Source of the DNA: Saccharopolyspora gloriosae
Lineage (GTDB): Bacteria > Actinomycetota > Actinomycetes > Mycobacteriales > Pseudonocardiaceae
Length of the DNA stretch: 64,000 nucleotides
Assembly: GCF_014203325.1 (NCBI RefSeq)
Contig: NZ_JACHIV010000001.1
Span: 5,581,501 to 5,645,500, forward strand
Direction: 5' to 3'
A program made the position numbers and the translations under genes. Of this stretch, positions 16,825 to 25,969 are shown one piece after another (position 1 is the first letter of the stretch; each line of letters starts with the position of its first letter). Under the pieces are notes generated by a model that worked only from the letters and a program-made list of their open reading frames with translations, ran no database searches and was not told where the DNA came from.

Positions 16825-18113
16825 GCCACGCCTCCCGACGTGTGTTGCCGTCGCGCCGAGCCCGGGTCGGCCCCGGATCCGGCGGCGTTGTGCTTCCCGG
16901 TTCGCACCGGGCGGTCTTCGGCCGAGGCCGCGAGCCGCGATCTCAGGCCGGGTTCGGTCGCCGCCGCCACGGCCGTCCACGCCATCGCCACCGCCGCGTC
17001 CAGCACGGCGCGATCGGCCGACGGCGACGCGCACGCGGCGGCGAACTCGGCCTGGTGGGTCACCGCGTCGCCGCAGTCCAGCGCGATCATCGGGTGGATC
17101 GCGGGCAGCACCTGCGTCACGTTGCCCATGTCGGTGCTGCCGATGACCCGTTCGGCCTGCTCGGCGCGAGGAACCGGCCGGCGCCCGAGTTCGGTGATCG
17201 CCGCGCGGTACGCCTCGGAGAGCTCGTCGTCGCAGGACAGTTCGGCGTACACCGGGGATACCTGCACGACCTCGTGGGAGCAGCCGGTCGCCGTCGCACC
17301 CGCCTCGAAGCAGGCCCGGATGCGGTTCTCCAGGCGCTCCAAGGAAAGCGACTCGGCGGCGCGCAGGTTGTACATCGCCGCAGTGTGAGCGGGAACGACG
17401 TTCGGCGCGGCGCCGCCTGCGGTCACGATACCGTGCACCATCTGGCCGGATTCGAGGTGCTGGCGCAGCAATCCGATCGCGACCTGGGCGACGGTCAGCG
17501 CGTCGGCGGCGTTCACGCCGAGCTCCGGAGCCGCCGCCGCGTGCGCCGCTCTGCCCGCGTAGCGCACTTCGAGGTCGTTGATGGCCAGCGACCTGGGCGC
17601 GCAGATCTCCTCCGGGCCGGGGTGCACCATCATCGCCATCGCCAGGCCGTCGAACGCGCCTCGTTCCAGCATCAGCACCTTGCCGCCGCCGAGCTCCTCG
17701 GCCGGGGTGCCGAGGACGCGGACGGTGATGCCGAGTTCGTCGGCGACCTCGGCCAGCGCCAGCGCGGCGCCGACGGCCGCCGCGGCGATCACGTTGTGCC
17801 CGCAGGCGTGGCCGAGTTCGGGCAGCGCGTCGTACTCGGCGCAGATCCCGATCACGAGGTCGCCGTGGCCGCGTTCCGCGGAGAAGGCGGTGTCCAGCCC
17901 GGCGACGGGCGCCTGGACGGTGAAGCCGTGCTCGGCGAGCAGCGCGCTCACCTCGGCGGCGCTGCGGTGCTCGGCGAAGGCCGTCTCGGGCTCCGCGTGC
18001 AGGCTGCGCGCGAGTCCGATGAGCGCGCGCTCGTGGCGCCGGACGGTCTCCCGGCAGGTGGCGCGGATGTCGGAGCGCGGTGCGGCCTCGCGGGCGGATG
18101 GGTCCTGGTTCAT
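16821..18113 (-). CDS. M20-family amidohydrolase (first gene of a coupled pair)
   Basis: A 430-residue M20 peptidase homologue of the PM20D2/AbgB-like branch. It has SLHAEPETAFAEHRSAAEVS, the metal box PELGHACGHNVIAAAAVGA, LGTPAEELGGGKVLML, the lid GRAAHAAAAPELGVNAADA, and STDMGNVTQVLPAIHPM near the C-terminus. Such proteins often act with a paralogous partner, as AbgA/AbgB do on aminobenzoyl-glutamate; the coupled downstream gene makes a similar two-subunit enzyme plausible here. By order it corresponds to amiB1 (Rv3306c). ATG 18113 follows AGGATGG; the longer frame to 18236 is not supported by homology. Confidence 0.9.
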   Translation of the reverse strand: MNQDPSAREAAPRSDIRATCRETVRRHERALIGLARSLHAEPETAFAEHRSAAEVSALLAEHGFTVQAPVAGLDTAFSAERGHGDLVIGICAEYDALPELGHACGHNVIAAAAVGAALALAEVADELGITVRVLGTPAEELGGGKVLMLERGAFDGLAMAMMVHPGPEEICAPRSLAINDLEVRYAGRAAHAAAAPELGVNAADALTVAQVAIGLLRQHLESGQMVHGIVTAGGAAPNVVPAHTAAMYNLRAAESLSLERLENRIRACFEAGATATGCSHEVVQVSPVYAELSCDDELSEAYRAAITELGRRPVPRAEQAERVIGSTDMGNVTQVLPAIHPMIALDCGDAVTHQAEFAAACASPSADRAVLDAAVAMAWTAVAAATEPGLRSRLAASAEDRPVRTGKHNAAGSGADPGSARRQHTSGGVA

Positions 18114-18777
18114 GTGGCGACCATCCTGCACGATTCCGGAGCGCTGAAGCCGCAGTGCCCGCGACGGTCCGCCAGCCGGTCGGCGGATTGCGCTCAGCGG
18201 CACCGTGTGATCAGCCGCGGGATAGAAGTTCCACATTCAACTTCTTCGCGGGCTTTCCGAACTCCGCGCACACATCCGAGTGCGCCGTACCGGAAGCAGA
18301 ACTCCGTTGCGAAACGCAATGCGGGACAGGAGAGGCACGGGAAAGCGGAACTCGCCGAAGGCCACGGGCGGACCCGAACGATTCCGCGGTCAGCGCCGGC
18401 CAGCGCGGCTGCTCGACGGCGATTCCCCAAGCGGCGGAACGCTTTCCGCCGCCGGACCACTGTCGCCGCAGGCCTGGCGCGGCATCCGAACAAGGGATGT
18501 CCACAGCGCCGAAGGCGGGCTGAAAGAGGGTGTGGGCCGGCACCGGTCGGGGGGCTTCCCGGTGCCGGCCCACGTCTGCGAGGGGTCACGACCCCAAGTA
18601 GTGCACCGTCCCGCCGGGAGTGCGGAGTGCGCCGAACCCGGCTCGCACATCCCGTGCAGTTGTGAAAATCCCACAGGTTAGCCCGCCAGGTCTAGTCCAT
18701 AGCGGGAAATCTTCGAAAAGAATGCCGAAAACCGACCCCGTTGCCCTTTTTCCCGGAGCACCGCGTGAGGGGTTGCC
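18114..18777. other. Gene-free interval
   Basis: No coding sequence could be supported in these 660 bp; open frames here lack family motifs and ribosome sites. It contains the strong hairpin 18532-18573, a small perfect hairpin GGGGTC-ac-GACCCC (18582-18595), and presumably the amidohydrolase promoter near 18190-18260 where the composition becomes more AT-rich. Confidence 0.5.
18532..18573 (-). terminator. Strong hairpin downstream of the small envelope gene
   Basis: GTGGGCCGGCACCGG (18532-18546) pairs perfectly with 18559-18573 around a 12-nt loop. It lies about 200 bp beyond the stop of the minus-strand gene at 18778 and probably ends that transcript. Confidence 0.55.
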
Positions 18778-19077
18778 CTACCTTTTCCACTTGAAGCTGA
18801 GGATCGGGCGCTTGCGGGCCTTCCGGGAGAACAGCACCGCCGCGATGAGCACGAAACCACCGATGCCGACCGCCAGCCGCTGCTTGTCGTCGAACGCGCT
18901 CTGCTGGTCACCGTTGAGGTCCGGCCCCGGCGGGGCGGTGGGCTCCTGCGCGACCAGCGCGGTCGCGGCGACCGGTGCCTGCTCGGTCGCGGCGACGGCG
19001 GTGCCACCGGCCGCGGGCGAGAGCAGGAGGACCCCGCCGAGCGTCAGGACCGCGAGCAGTCGCCCCATGCGTGCCAT
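18778..19077 (-). CDS. Small secreted or membrane protein, unknown function
   Basis: A 99-residue protein. It begins MARMGRLLAVLTLGGVLLLS, a signal peptide with probable cleavage near AVAATEQ, followed by an acidic and proline-rich stretch (about 32-65), a second hydrophobic span (VGIGGFVLIAAVLF) and a basic C-terminal tail RKARKRPILSFKWKR. This suggests an outside loop and a cytosolic basic tail. ATG 19077 has GGAG 5 nt upstream; the GTG at 19098 is less likely. No family recognised. It has the same overall plan as the small gene at 58394-58645. Confidence 0.72.
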   Translation of the reverse strand: MARMGRLLAVLTLGGVLLLSPAAGGTAVAATEQAPVAATALVAQEPTAPPGPDLNGDQQSAFDDKQRLAVGIGGFVLIAAVLFSRKARKRPILSFKWKR

Positions 19078-19205
19078 CAGCACTCCACACCTTTCCACGC
19101 AGCGCTACGCGGCGACGGGCCGCCGCACCAGGCCATTTGATCACATCGCGACCGGTGGACGCTCGCGTCCGGGGCAGGTTGCCCGGATCGTCGCAACGCC
19201 TCCGG

Positions 19206-19742
19206 TCAGGCCGTGATGTACGTCGAGATCCCCTGCTTCGCGCACAGCGCCTTCTCCCGCTCCTGCGGCGTGGACGCGCAGCCGTAGCCCTCGAAGTTCG
19301 CGAACCGGCCGCTGCCCTGGTACTCGTCCGCGGGCAGCGAGAGGTACTTGGTCATCACCCGCTCCGCCTCGGCGCAGCCCAAGGTCTTGCCCGACTCGTT
19401 CTCCGCGAACAGCCGGTACGTGACGCCCGCCCGGTTCGTGATCTCGCCGCAGTCGGTGTCGCCGGTGTCGGGCGGAGCGGTCGATTCGCCGGTGTCGGAC
19501 GTGGGCGTCGTCGACGACGAATCACCGGTGGTCACCGACGTGGTGGCGGGGGCCTCGCCGGTCGCCGAGGGCTCCGCGGGGCCGCTGGGAGCCGCGTCGG
19601 CGGTGGGCGGCGGCGGTTCGAGGGCCTTCGGCAGGGTCACCACCGCGGGCGGCTGCTGGGCGGGCGCGGACTCGGGTGCGGCGCCGCATCCCGCGAGGCA
19701 GAGCCCCGCGATCATGGATCCGGCGATCAGTCGGGCACGCAT
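19206..19742 (-). CDS. Lipoprotein, unknown function
   Basis: A 178-residue predicted lipoprotein. The N-terminus MRARLIAGSMIAGLCLAGCG ends in the lipobox LAGC, with C19 as lipidated residue. A Thr/Ser/Pro/Asp-rich linker (about 25-95) leads to a compact C-terminal domain with four cysteines (TDCGEITN, LGCAEAERVM, YGCASTPQE, ALCAKQG), probably two disulfides. ATG 19742 has GAGGAG 6 nt upstream. It is followed on the same strand by the small envelope protein gene. The C-terminal domain resembles small cell-wall lipoproteins of actinomycetes, but no defined family was recognised. Confidence 0.8.
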   Translation of the reverse strand: MRARLIAGSMIAGLCLAGCGAAPESAPAQQPPAVVTLPKALEPPPPTADAAPSGPAEPSATGEAPATTSVTTGDSSSTTPTSDTGESTAPPDTGDTDCGEITNRAGVTYRLFAENESGKTLGCAEAERVMTKYLSLPADEYQGSGRFANFEGYGCASTPQEREKALCAKQGISTYITA

Positions 19743-19891
19743 GGTCGCTCCTCGTTCACTGGGTCCGCCCTGCCAGGAAGGAGGACGCGCGGCGCACCCG
19801 CCGAGTTCACCGGAAGTGGGGCGGGCCACAGCCGATCCCCTCGGGGCGCTGTGCCCAGGAACGGTACCGGCGACCGCACCCGGCTCGGCGT

Positions 19892-20239
19892 TCACCGCCG
19901 GTCTTGCTCGCGGCCGATGCGCTCGCCCAGGTCGTCGACGACCAGGTTCTCCCGGCGGATGCTGTCGGTCCGGTACGCCGCGCGCCCCACCAGCTGCGCC
20001 AGCACCGGCGCGGTGAGCATCTGGAACAACGCCACCAGCCCCAGCGCCAGCGAGTAGTGGAAGTCCAGCTGCAGGGCCGTGCCGATGAGGATCAGGATCA
20101 GCCCGAGCGTCTGCGGTTTGGTCGCGGCCTGCAGCCGCGCGGTGACGTCCGGGAAACTCAGCAACCCGATCGCCCCGAACAGGCAGGACAGCGCGCCCAC
20201 GATCAGGCAGCAGGCGGAGACCACATCGAGCTGGTTCAC
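19892..20239 (-). CDS. mrpG: Mrp antiporter subunit G
   Basis: Last gene of the Mrp operon; 115 residues. The three-helix pattern VSACCLIVGALSCLFGAIGL, then LSFPDVTARLQAATKPQTLG, which carries the family's FPD.YTRLHAATK-like motif, then ALQLDFHYSLALGLVALFQ, identifies MrpG/MnhG. GTG 20239 has AAGGAG upstream and overlaps the mrpF stop (GTGA). The C-terminal tail is charged (GERIGREQDRR). MrpG is part of the membrane complex for Na+(or other cation)/H+ exchange. Confidence 0.92.
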   Translation of the reverse strand: MNQLDVVSACCLIVGALSCLFGAIGLLSFPDVTARLQAATKPQTLGLILILIGTALQLDFHYSLALGLVALFQMLTAPVLAQLVGRAAYRTDSIRRENLVVDDLGERIGREQDRR

Positions 20240-20502
20240 CGGTACGGCTCCTTCTTCTCGACGAGGCGGGCCGCGCTGATCGAACCGATGAACGTCAGCA
20301 GCGCGAACGCCGCGAGCAGTGCGATGTTGGAACCGTCGCGCAACCAGCCCATGCTCACGCAGGTCCCGGCGACGATCAGCGTCAGCAGCACGTCCAGCGC
20401 CACGATGCGGTCCAGCGTCGACGCGCCCAGGATCAGCCTGATCAGCGTCAGCAACCCGGCGATGCACAGCAGCGCGAAGGTCACGACGAACACCACGTCC
20501 AT
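20236..20502 (-). CDS. mrpF: Mrp antiporter subunit F
   Basis: An 88-residue three-helix protein: VVFVVTFALLCIAGLLTLIR, LILGASTLDRIVALDVLLTL (the conserved G.S..DR..ALD segment of MrpF), and SNIALLAAFALLTFIGSISA. A very strong AAGGAGG precedes ATG 20502, which shares one base with the mrpE stop (TGATG). It overlaps mrpG downstream. Confidence 0.93.
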   Translation of the reverse strand: MDVVFVVTFALLCIAGLLTLIRLILGASTLDRIVALDVLLTLIVAGTCVSMGWLRDGSNIALLAAFALLTFIGSISAARLVEKKEPYR

Positions 20503-21065
20503 CAGGATTCCTCCTTGATGCCCGCGTCCCGCGCGACGCGTCCGACGATCTCGAGCTCGCTCGCGGAACCGACGGCCCGGACGATGCGGCGTTCCAGGCC
20601 CAGCACTTCGCGCCGCACCGCGTCCTCGCCCCCGGCCCGCATCCCGAGCGCGTAGACGTAGCAGATGCGGTGCCCGCGGTCGATCTGCATGACGAACTTG
20701 CCGGGCGCCAAGGACACGGCGTTGGCGACCATCGCGGTCAGGTGGTCGGAGTCGGTCAGCAGCGTCACCTGCACGATGCCCGCGGTGGTGCGCGGCCCGT
20801 GCCGGACCGCCTGCCACGACACGCGCACCGTGGAGATGACCAGGTCCGCGGCGAGGTAGCAGATCAGCCGCAGCAACGGCAGCGGACGCGCCACCATGTG
20901 GGTGGTGACCGAGGGCAGCGGGAACATGGTCGTCACGAGCAGGGCCACCACCACGCCGAACACGAGCGTGCCCAGGTCCAGCGTGCCCCACAGCAGGATC
21001 CACACCGCGGTCAGCCACAGCACCAGCGGCAGGCGGCGCAGCGTGCGGCGGGCGAATCGGGTCAT
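20502..21065 (-). CDS. mrpE: Mrp antiporter subunit E
   Basis: A 187-residue subunit with N-terminal helices (LPLVLWLTAVWILLWGTLDL, VVALLVTTMFPLP) and a cytosolic C-terminal part containing TDSDHLTAMVANAVSLAPGK, the usual MrpE motif, followed by IDRGHRICYVYAL. ATG 21065 has GGGAGG 7 nt before it and overlaps the mrpD stop (ATGA). Confidence 0.92.
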   Translation of the reverse strand: MTRFARRTLRRLPLVLWLTAVWILLWGTLDLGTLVFGVVVALLVTTMFPLPSVTTHMVARPLPLLRLICYLAADLVISTVRVSWQAVRHGPRTTAGIVQVTLLTDSDHLTAMVANAVSLAPGKFVMQIDRGHRICYVYALGMRAGGEDAVRREVLGLERRIVRAVGSASELEIVGRVARDAGIKEES

Positions 21066-22591
21066 CGCGCACCTCCCAGCACCGCTTCGCGGTAGGTCTC
21101 GCCGTGCATCAGGTCGTCCGCGGCCCGCTCGCTGACCCCGGCCAGCGGCCCGGCGAACAGGGCGATCACGACGCTCGCGGTGACCAGCACCCCGGTGGCG
21201 GCGACCATCGGGCGGGTCGAGTTGCCGGTACCGACGACCAGCTCGTCGTCGGGGTCCGGGTCGGGTTCCGGCGCGCGGACCTGGCCCCAGAACGCCCGCG
21301 TCCACACCCGCGCCATCGCGTACAGGGTGAGCAGGCTGGTGAACACCACGCCGCCGGTCACCGCGTACGCCGGCCAGGTCCCGGCGCCCGCACCGGCCTG
21401 CAGCAGCGCCAGCTTCGCCACGAACCCGGAGAACGGGGGCACCCCGGCGAGGCTCAGCGCGGGCAGCGCGAACAGCACGGCGATCATCGGCGCGGCCTTC
21501 GCCAGCCCGCCCATCCGGCTCAGCGCCACCGTGCCGGTGTGCCGGGTGATCAGACCGCTGACCAGGAACAGCGTCGCCTGCACCGTGATGTGGTGCACCA
21601 CGTAGAGGATCACGCCGGTGAGCCCGATGACGTCGTAGACGCCGAGCCCGAACAGCATGTACCCGATGTGGCTGACCAGCAGGAACGACAGCATCCGGTT
21701 GAGGTCGTTCTGCGCGAGCGCGCCCAGCGCCCCGACCAGCATGGTGATCAGCGCGATCACCAGCATCAACGTCCACGGCTGTTCGTGGCTGAACACCAGG
21801 GTCTGGGTCCGGATCAGCGCGTAGATGCCGACCTTCGTGAGCAGCCCGGCGAACACGGCGGTGACCGGCGCGGGCGCCGTCGGATAGCTGTCGGGCAGCC
21901 AGAAGTGCAGCGGCACCATGGCCGCCTTCACACCGAACACGATGACCATCAGCAGGCCCAGCGCCACCTGGAGGCCTTCGGGCAGCAGCGCGACCTTGTC
22001 GCCGAGGTCGGCCAGGTTCACCGTCGCGGTCGCCGCGTACACCAGCGCGATCATGGTGATGAACAGCAGCGACGAGGTGAGGCTGACGATCACGTAGGTC
22101 ATGCCCGCGCGCACCCGGCTGGCCGTGGTGCGCCGCGTGATCAGCACGTACGAGGAGGACAGCATGATCTCGAACGCGACGAACAGGTTGAACAGGTCGC
22201 CCGCGAGGTAGGCCAGCGACACCCCGGCGCACAGCACCAGGTACATCGGGTGGAACGTCGTGCTGGCGCGCTCCCGGCCGTAGTCGGTGAGCCGCTGGCC
22301 GATCGAGTAGATCAGCACCGCGAAGGTCACCACCGCCGAGACCACGAGCAGCAGCGCGGAGAGCCGGTCGGCGATCAGCGTGATGCCCGCAGGCGCCGCC
22401 CAGCCGCCGACCTGCAGCACGACGGGGCCGGTGCGGTCGGTGGCGTAGAGCAGCACGCCGGCGTCGACGATGATCGCCGCGAGCACGACGAGCCCGATGA
22501 TCCGCTGGAAGTCGGCGAACCGGCCGAGCGCGAGCGACATCCCCGCGGCCGCCAGCGGAAGCAGGACGGGCAGGGCCACGAGGACGGTCAC
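21062..22591 (-). CDS. mrpD: Mrp antiporter subunit D
   Basis: A 509-residue, about 14-helix protein of the NuoL/M/N family and one of the two main ion-translocating subunits of the Mrp complex. Conserved stretches include YLVLCAGVSLAYLAGDLFNL, FEIMLSSSYVL, FGVKAAMVPLHFWLPDSYPT with the family lysine and histidine, LTKVGIYALIRTQTL, LLVSHIGYMLFGLGV and SLAGVPPFSGFVAKLALLQA. GTG 22591 has GGGAGG 8 nt upstream and overlaps the mrpC stop (GTGA). Confidence 0.95.
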   Translation of the reverse strand: MTVLVALPVLLPLAAAGMSLALGRFADFQRIIGLVVLAAIIVDAGVLLYATDRTGPVVLQVGGWAAPAGITLIADRLSALLLVVSAVVTFAVLIYSIGQRLTDYGRERASTTFHPMYLVLCAGVSLAYLAGDLFNLFVAFEIMLSSSYVLITRRTTASRVRAGMTYVIVSLTSSLLFITMIALVYAATATVNLADLGDKVALLPEGLQVALGLLMVIVFGVKAAMVPLHFWLPDSYPTAPAPVTAVFAGLLTKVGIYALIRTQTLVFSHEQPWTLMLVIALITMLVGALGALAQNDLNRMLSFLLVSHIGYMLFGLGVYDVIGLTGVILYVVHHITVQATLFLVSGLITRHTGTVALSRMGGLAKAAPMIAVLFALPALSLAGVPPFSGFVAKLALLQAGAGAGTWPAYAVTGGVVFTSLLTLYAMARVWTRAFWGQVRAPEPDPDPDDELVVGTGNSTRPMVAATGVLVTASVVIALFAGPLAGVSERAADDLMHGETYREAVLGGAR

Positions 22592-23019
22592 TGAGTGGCC
22601 TCCCGTTCGAGTTCCTCTTCTTGGGCCTCGTCCTCGGACTCGGCGAGCCTGCGCTCCAGCCGCCGGATGCGGCGGTCCTCGACGTCGTCGCGGACTTCGT
22701 CGTGGCCGAGCAGCACCCACGAGCGGTAGGCGAGCGCGAGCAGGAACGTGGTGAGCGCGAAGGTGATGACGATCGCGGTCAGCGCCATGGCCTGGGGCAA
22801 GGGGTCGGTCATCTGCTCCGGTGCCGCGTCACCGAGGATCGGCGCCCGCCCCGGCGGTCCCCCGGCCAGCTGCAGCAGCAGGTTGGCGCCGTGCCCGACG
22901 ATCACGGTTCCGATCAGGATGCGCATCAGCGAACGCTGCATGAGCAGGTAGAACCCGGCTGAGTAGAGCGCGGCGAGCACCACGGCCATCGTGAAGTTGA
23001 CGGTGAGGTCGTCGGTCAT
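22588..23019 (-). CDS. mrpC: Mrp antiporter subunit C
   Basis: A 143-residue NuoK-like subunit: three helices (FTMAVVLAALYSAGFYLLMQ, RSLMRILIGTVIVGHGANLL, ALTAIVITFALTTFLLALAY) with conserved DPLPQAMALTAIVI. The C-terminal 35 residues form a highly charged tail (RRIRRLERRLAESEDEAQEE) longer than in many homologues. ATG 23019 overlaps the mrpB stop (ATGA). Confidence 0.94.
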   Translation of the reverse strand: MTDDLTVNFTMAVVLAALYSAGFYLLMQRSLMRILIGTVIVGHGANLLLQLAGGPPGRAPILGDAAPEQMTDPLPQAMALTAIVITFALTTFLLALAYRSWVLLGHDEVRDDVEDRRIRRLERRLAESEDEAQEEELEREATQ

Positions 23020-23588
23020 GCCTGGCCCCTCTCCGCCGCCGCCGCGTCGGCTTCGACGCCGGATCCGAGGGTGCGCAGCAGGTCCAGCACCACTCCGATG
23101 ATCAGCAGGTACACGCCGATGTCGAGCACGATGCTGGTGACGAACTTGATCTGCCCGAGCAGCGGGACGCCGATCTTGTAGATGGCGCTCTCCAGCAGTT
23201 CGTTGCCGAACATCAGCGGGACGAACCCGGTGAGGGTGGCGATGGTGAGGCCGAGCCCGATCAGCACCGGTGGGCGCAGCGAGATGATCGCGCTGTCGTC
23301 CATCCGGCCGCCCGCGAGGTAGCGCAGCGCGAACGCCTGCCCGGCGACGAGGCCGCCGCTGAACCCGCCGCCCGCGCGGTCGTGCCCGGCGAACAGCAGG
23401 TAGATCGACAGCACCAGCACGGTGGGGAACACGATGCGGGCCGCGAGTTCGAGCAGCATGGCGCGTTCCCGGCCGTCCCGGGGGAAACCGGACAGCAGCC
23501 AGCGCTCCCGCGGCGCGTCCCACCCCGTCCACGGCCCGCGGTTGCGCTGGCCGTTCTGGGGAGCGGTGATCCTGGGGTCGGTGGTCAT
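23016..23588 (-). CDS. mrpB: Mrp antiporter subunit B
   Basis: A 190-residue subunit. After a 45-residue soluble N-terminus come helices with ARIVFPTVLVLSIYLLFAGH and the MrpB signature DRAGGGFSGGLVAGQAFALR, then FVTSIVLDIGVYLLIIGVVL. ATG 23588 overlaps the mrpA stop (ATGA). The longer frame upstream on this strand runs through mrpA and is not used. Confidence 0.94.
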   Translation of the reverse strand: MTTDPRITAPQNGQRNRGPWTGWDAPRERWLLSGFPRDGRERAMLLELAARIVFPTVLVLSIYLLFAGHDRAGGGFSGGLVAGQAFALRYLAGGRMDDSAIISLRPPVLIGLGLTIATLTGFVPLMFGNELLESAIYKIGVPLLGQIKFVTSIVLDIGVYLLIIGVVLDLLRTLGSGVEADAAAAERGQA

Positions 23589-25969
23589 TCCTGCACCTCC
23601 TCGTGGCGGTGGCCGTTCCCGCTGAGCACCGCGCCGGGCTTCTCGGCGGACGCCACCGCGGCGGCACCTCGGGTGCTGCGGCGCCTGCGGTCGAACCGGG
23701 AGGCCAGCACCAGGCTGGCGACGCCGGTGGCGGCGACGGCGAGCACGGAGATCTCCCCGACGGTGTCGAACGCGCGGAAGTCGACCAGGATCGCGTTCAC
23801 GACGTTCGTCGCGCCCGCGCCCTTCTCGGACTGCGCGATGAAGTCGGCGCTGACGTCCGGCGGCCGTTGCCGGGCGGCGCTGAACAGCACCGCCGCGAGC
23901 GCGATGACCACGCCGCCCGCGACCGACAGGGCCAACTTCGGCCAGCGCAGCGACCGCGCCGCGTCGCCCTTGGTGAAGCGCGTGGGCAGCCGCCGCAGCA
24001 CGAACACGAACGCGACCATCGTGAGCGTCTCGACCAGGAACTGCGCCAGGGCGACGTCCGGTCCGCCGTCGACGATGAACAGCCCGCCGATGCCGTAGCC
24101 GATCACGCCGACGACCAGCACGGCGGTGAGCCGCCGCTTGGCCCGCACCGCCGCGATCGCCGCGATGATCACCAGAACGGCCAGCGGCACTTGCAGCAGG
24201 TTGTGGTAAAGCCGCATGTCATCGGGGATGTGCGCGTGGTAGAGCAGCACCGAGCCGGGAACCGCGAGCACGGTGAGCAGGATGATCGCCAGGTACGTCG
24301 GCAGCGAACCGACCTGCGTCCGCCCGGTGACGCCGACCGCCGTGCGCTCCAGCAGCGCCATCATCCGCTCGTAGCCGCGTTGCGCGTCGAGCAGCTTCGG
24401 CAGCCGGTTGCGCACCGCGGTGAGGCGGGCGCGCGCCGCGTGCGCCCACAACCCGGCGGCCACGGCGAGCACGGAGAACAGCAGCGGCAGCTCGAAGCCG
24501 TGCCACAGCTCCAGGTGGGGCGCGTCCGCGCCGGCGCCGAACACCGCCGCGTAGGAACCGGCGAGCTCGTCGGTCAGCGGGTAGCCGACGCCGAGCACCA
24601 CGCCCGCGAACGCGGGCACCGCGGCGGGCACCAGCAGCAGGGCGTTCGGCGGCTTCGCCGCGGTCGGGTGCACGCCCGGCTTGTCGCCGAACGCGCCCCA
24701 CAGCAGCCGGGCGCTGTAGGCGACGGTGAACACCGAGCCGAGCACCAGGACGAAGTCGACGAGCAGCCCGCCCCCGCCGGTGCCGAGGAACGCGCCGAAC
24801 GCGGCCTCCTTGCCGAGGAAGCCCAGCATCGGCGGCAGGCCCGCCATGGAGGCGGCGGCGAGCAGCGCGATGATCGCCAGCGCGGGCATCCGGCGGCCCA
24901 GGCCGGACAGCTCCCGCACGTCGCGGGTGCCCGCCTGGTGGTCGACGGCGCCGACCACCAGGAACAGGGTGGCCTTGAACATGCCGTGCGCCAGCAGCAT
25001 CGCCGCCCCGGCCAGCGCCGCCGCGTAGGTGCCCTGCCCGACGAGCACCATCAGGAACCCGAGCTGGCTGACGGTGCCGTAGGCGAGCAGCTTCTTGAGG
25101 TCCGTCTCGTGCAGCGCGCGCCACCCGCCGACGACCATGGTGAACAGGCCGAACACCAACGTCGGCACCCACCACTGCGGCACCCCGACGAACACCGGGC
25201 CGAGCCGGGCGACGAGGAAGATGCCCGCTTTGACCATCGAGGCCGCGTGCAGGTAGGCGCTGATCGGGGTGGGCGCGACCATCGCCGTGGGCAGCCAGTT
25301 GTGGAACGGCATCTGCGCGGACTTGGTGAGCGCGCCGACGAGGATCAGCGTCGCCGCGACCGCGAGCTGCGCGCCGCCCGGCGGCTCGTCGATGATCTCC
25401 GAGATCCGGTAGGTCCCGGCGGCTTCACCCAGGACCACGAAGCCCAGCAGCATCGCCAGCCCGCCCATGGTGGTGATCATGAGCGCCTGCAGCGCCGAAC
25501 GGCGCGACTCGCGGCTGATGCCCGCCTGCCCGACCAGCAGGAACGAGCAGATCGTGGTCAGTTCCCAGAACACGTACACGGTCAGCAGGTCGTCGGCGAG
25601 CACCAGCCCGAACATGGCGCCCGCGAACGCGAGCAGCAGCGGGGCGGAGCGCCGGGCGTCACCGCTGCCCGGCTGGAAGTAGCCGATCGAATAGACCAGC
25701 ACCAGCACGCCGATGCCCGCGACGAGCAGCGTCATCAGCAGCGCGAGCGCGTCGAGCCGGAAGGTGAACTCCAGGCCGAGCAGCGGCGCCCACGGGATCT
25801 GCTCCACGACGGCGTCCCCGCTGAGCACCGAACCGGAGCGCGCCAGCACCCAGGTCAGGGCCGCGGCGGGGGGCACGGCGGCGATCGCGAATGCCGCGCG
25901 CGTGTTGCGCCGGGCTACCGCCGGCAAAGCCAGAGCCACCAGCAGATGGACGAGGACGAACGCGGACAA
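23585..25969 (-). CDS. mrpA: Mrp antiporter subunit A
   Basis: First gene of the seven-gene Mrp operon; about 794 residues. The N-terminal two thirds are NuoL-like (ELTTICSFLLVGQAGISRES, KSAQMPFHNWLPTAMVAPTP, HAASMVKAGIFLVARLGPVF, ATLFLVVGAVDHQAGTRD), and the C-terminal part is the MrpB-like extension with FIVDGGPDVALAQFLVETLT and FDTVGEISVLAVAATGVA. Together with MrpD it forms the proton and cation paths. The start is uncertain: TTG 25969 gives the usual MSAFVLVHLL-type beginning and has AGGAGG 5 nt upstream; GTG or earlier starts up to 26068 are possible. All downstream subunits overlap by 1-4 bases, so translation is coupled. Confidence 0.93.
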   Translation of the reverse strand: MSAFVLVHLLVALALPAVARRNTRAAFAIAAVPPAAALTWVLARSGSVLSGDAVVEQIPWAPLLGLEFTFRLDALALLMTLLVAGIGVLVLVYSIGYFQPGSGDARRSAPLLLAFAGAMFGLVLADDLLTVYVFWELTTICSFLLVGQAGISRESRRSALQALMITTMGGLAMLLGFVVLGEAAGTYRISEIIDEPPGGAQLAVAATLILVGALTKSAQMPFHNWLPTAMVAPTPISAYLHAASMVKAGIFLVARLGPVFVGVPQWWVPTLVFGLFTMVVGGWRALHETDLKKLLAYGTVSQLGFLMVLVGQGTYAAALAGAAMLLAHGMFKATLFLVVGAVDHQAGTRDVRELSGLGRRMPALAIIALLAAASMAGLPPMLGFLGKEAAFGAFLGTGGGGLLVDFVLVLGSVFTVAYSARLLWGAFGDKPGVHPTAAKPPNALLLVPAAVPAFAGVVLGVGYPLTDELAGSYAAVFGAGADAPHLELWHGFELPLLFSVLAVAAGLWAHAARARLTAVRNRLPKLLDAQRGYERMMALLERTAVGVTGRTQVGSLPTYLAIILLTVLAVPGSVLLYHAHIPDDMRLYHNLLQVPLAVLVIIAAIAAVRAKRRLTAVLVVGVIGYGIGGLFIVDGGPDVALAQFLVETLTMVAFVFVLRRLPTRFTKGDAARSLRWPKLALSVAGGVVIALAAVLFSAARQRPPDVSADFIAQSEKGAGATNVVNAILVDFRAFDTVGEISVLAVAATGVASLVLASRFDRRRRSTRGAAAVASAEKPGAVLSGNGHRHEEVQE

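Noticed and set aside
18280..18681. Possible gene in the gap 18114-18777
   Set aside because: The frame runs through two strong hairpins, has no ribosome site and shows no recognisable domain.
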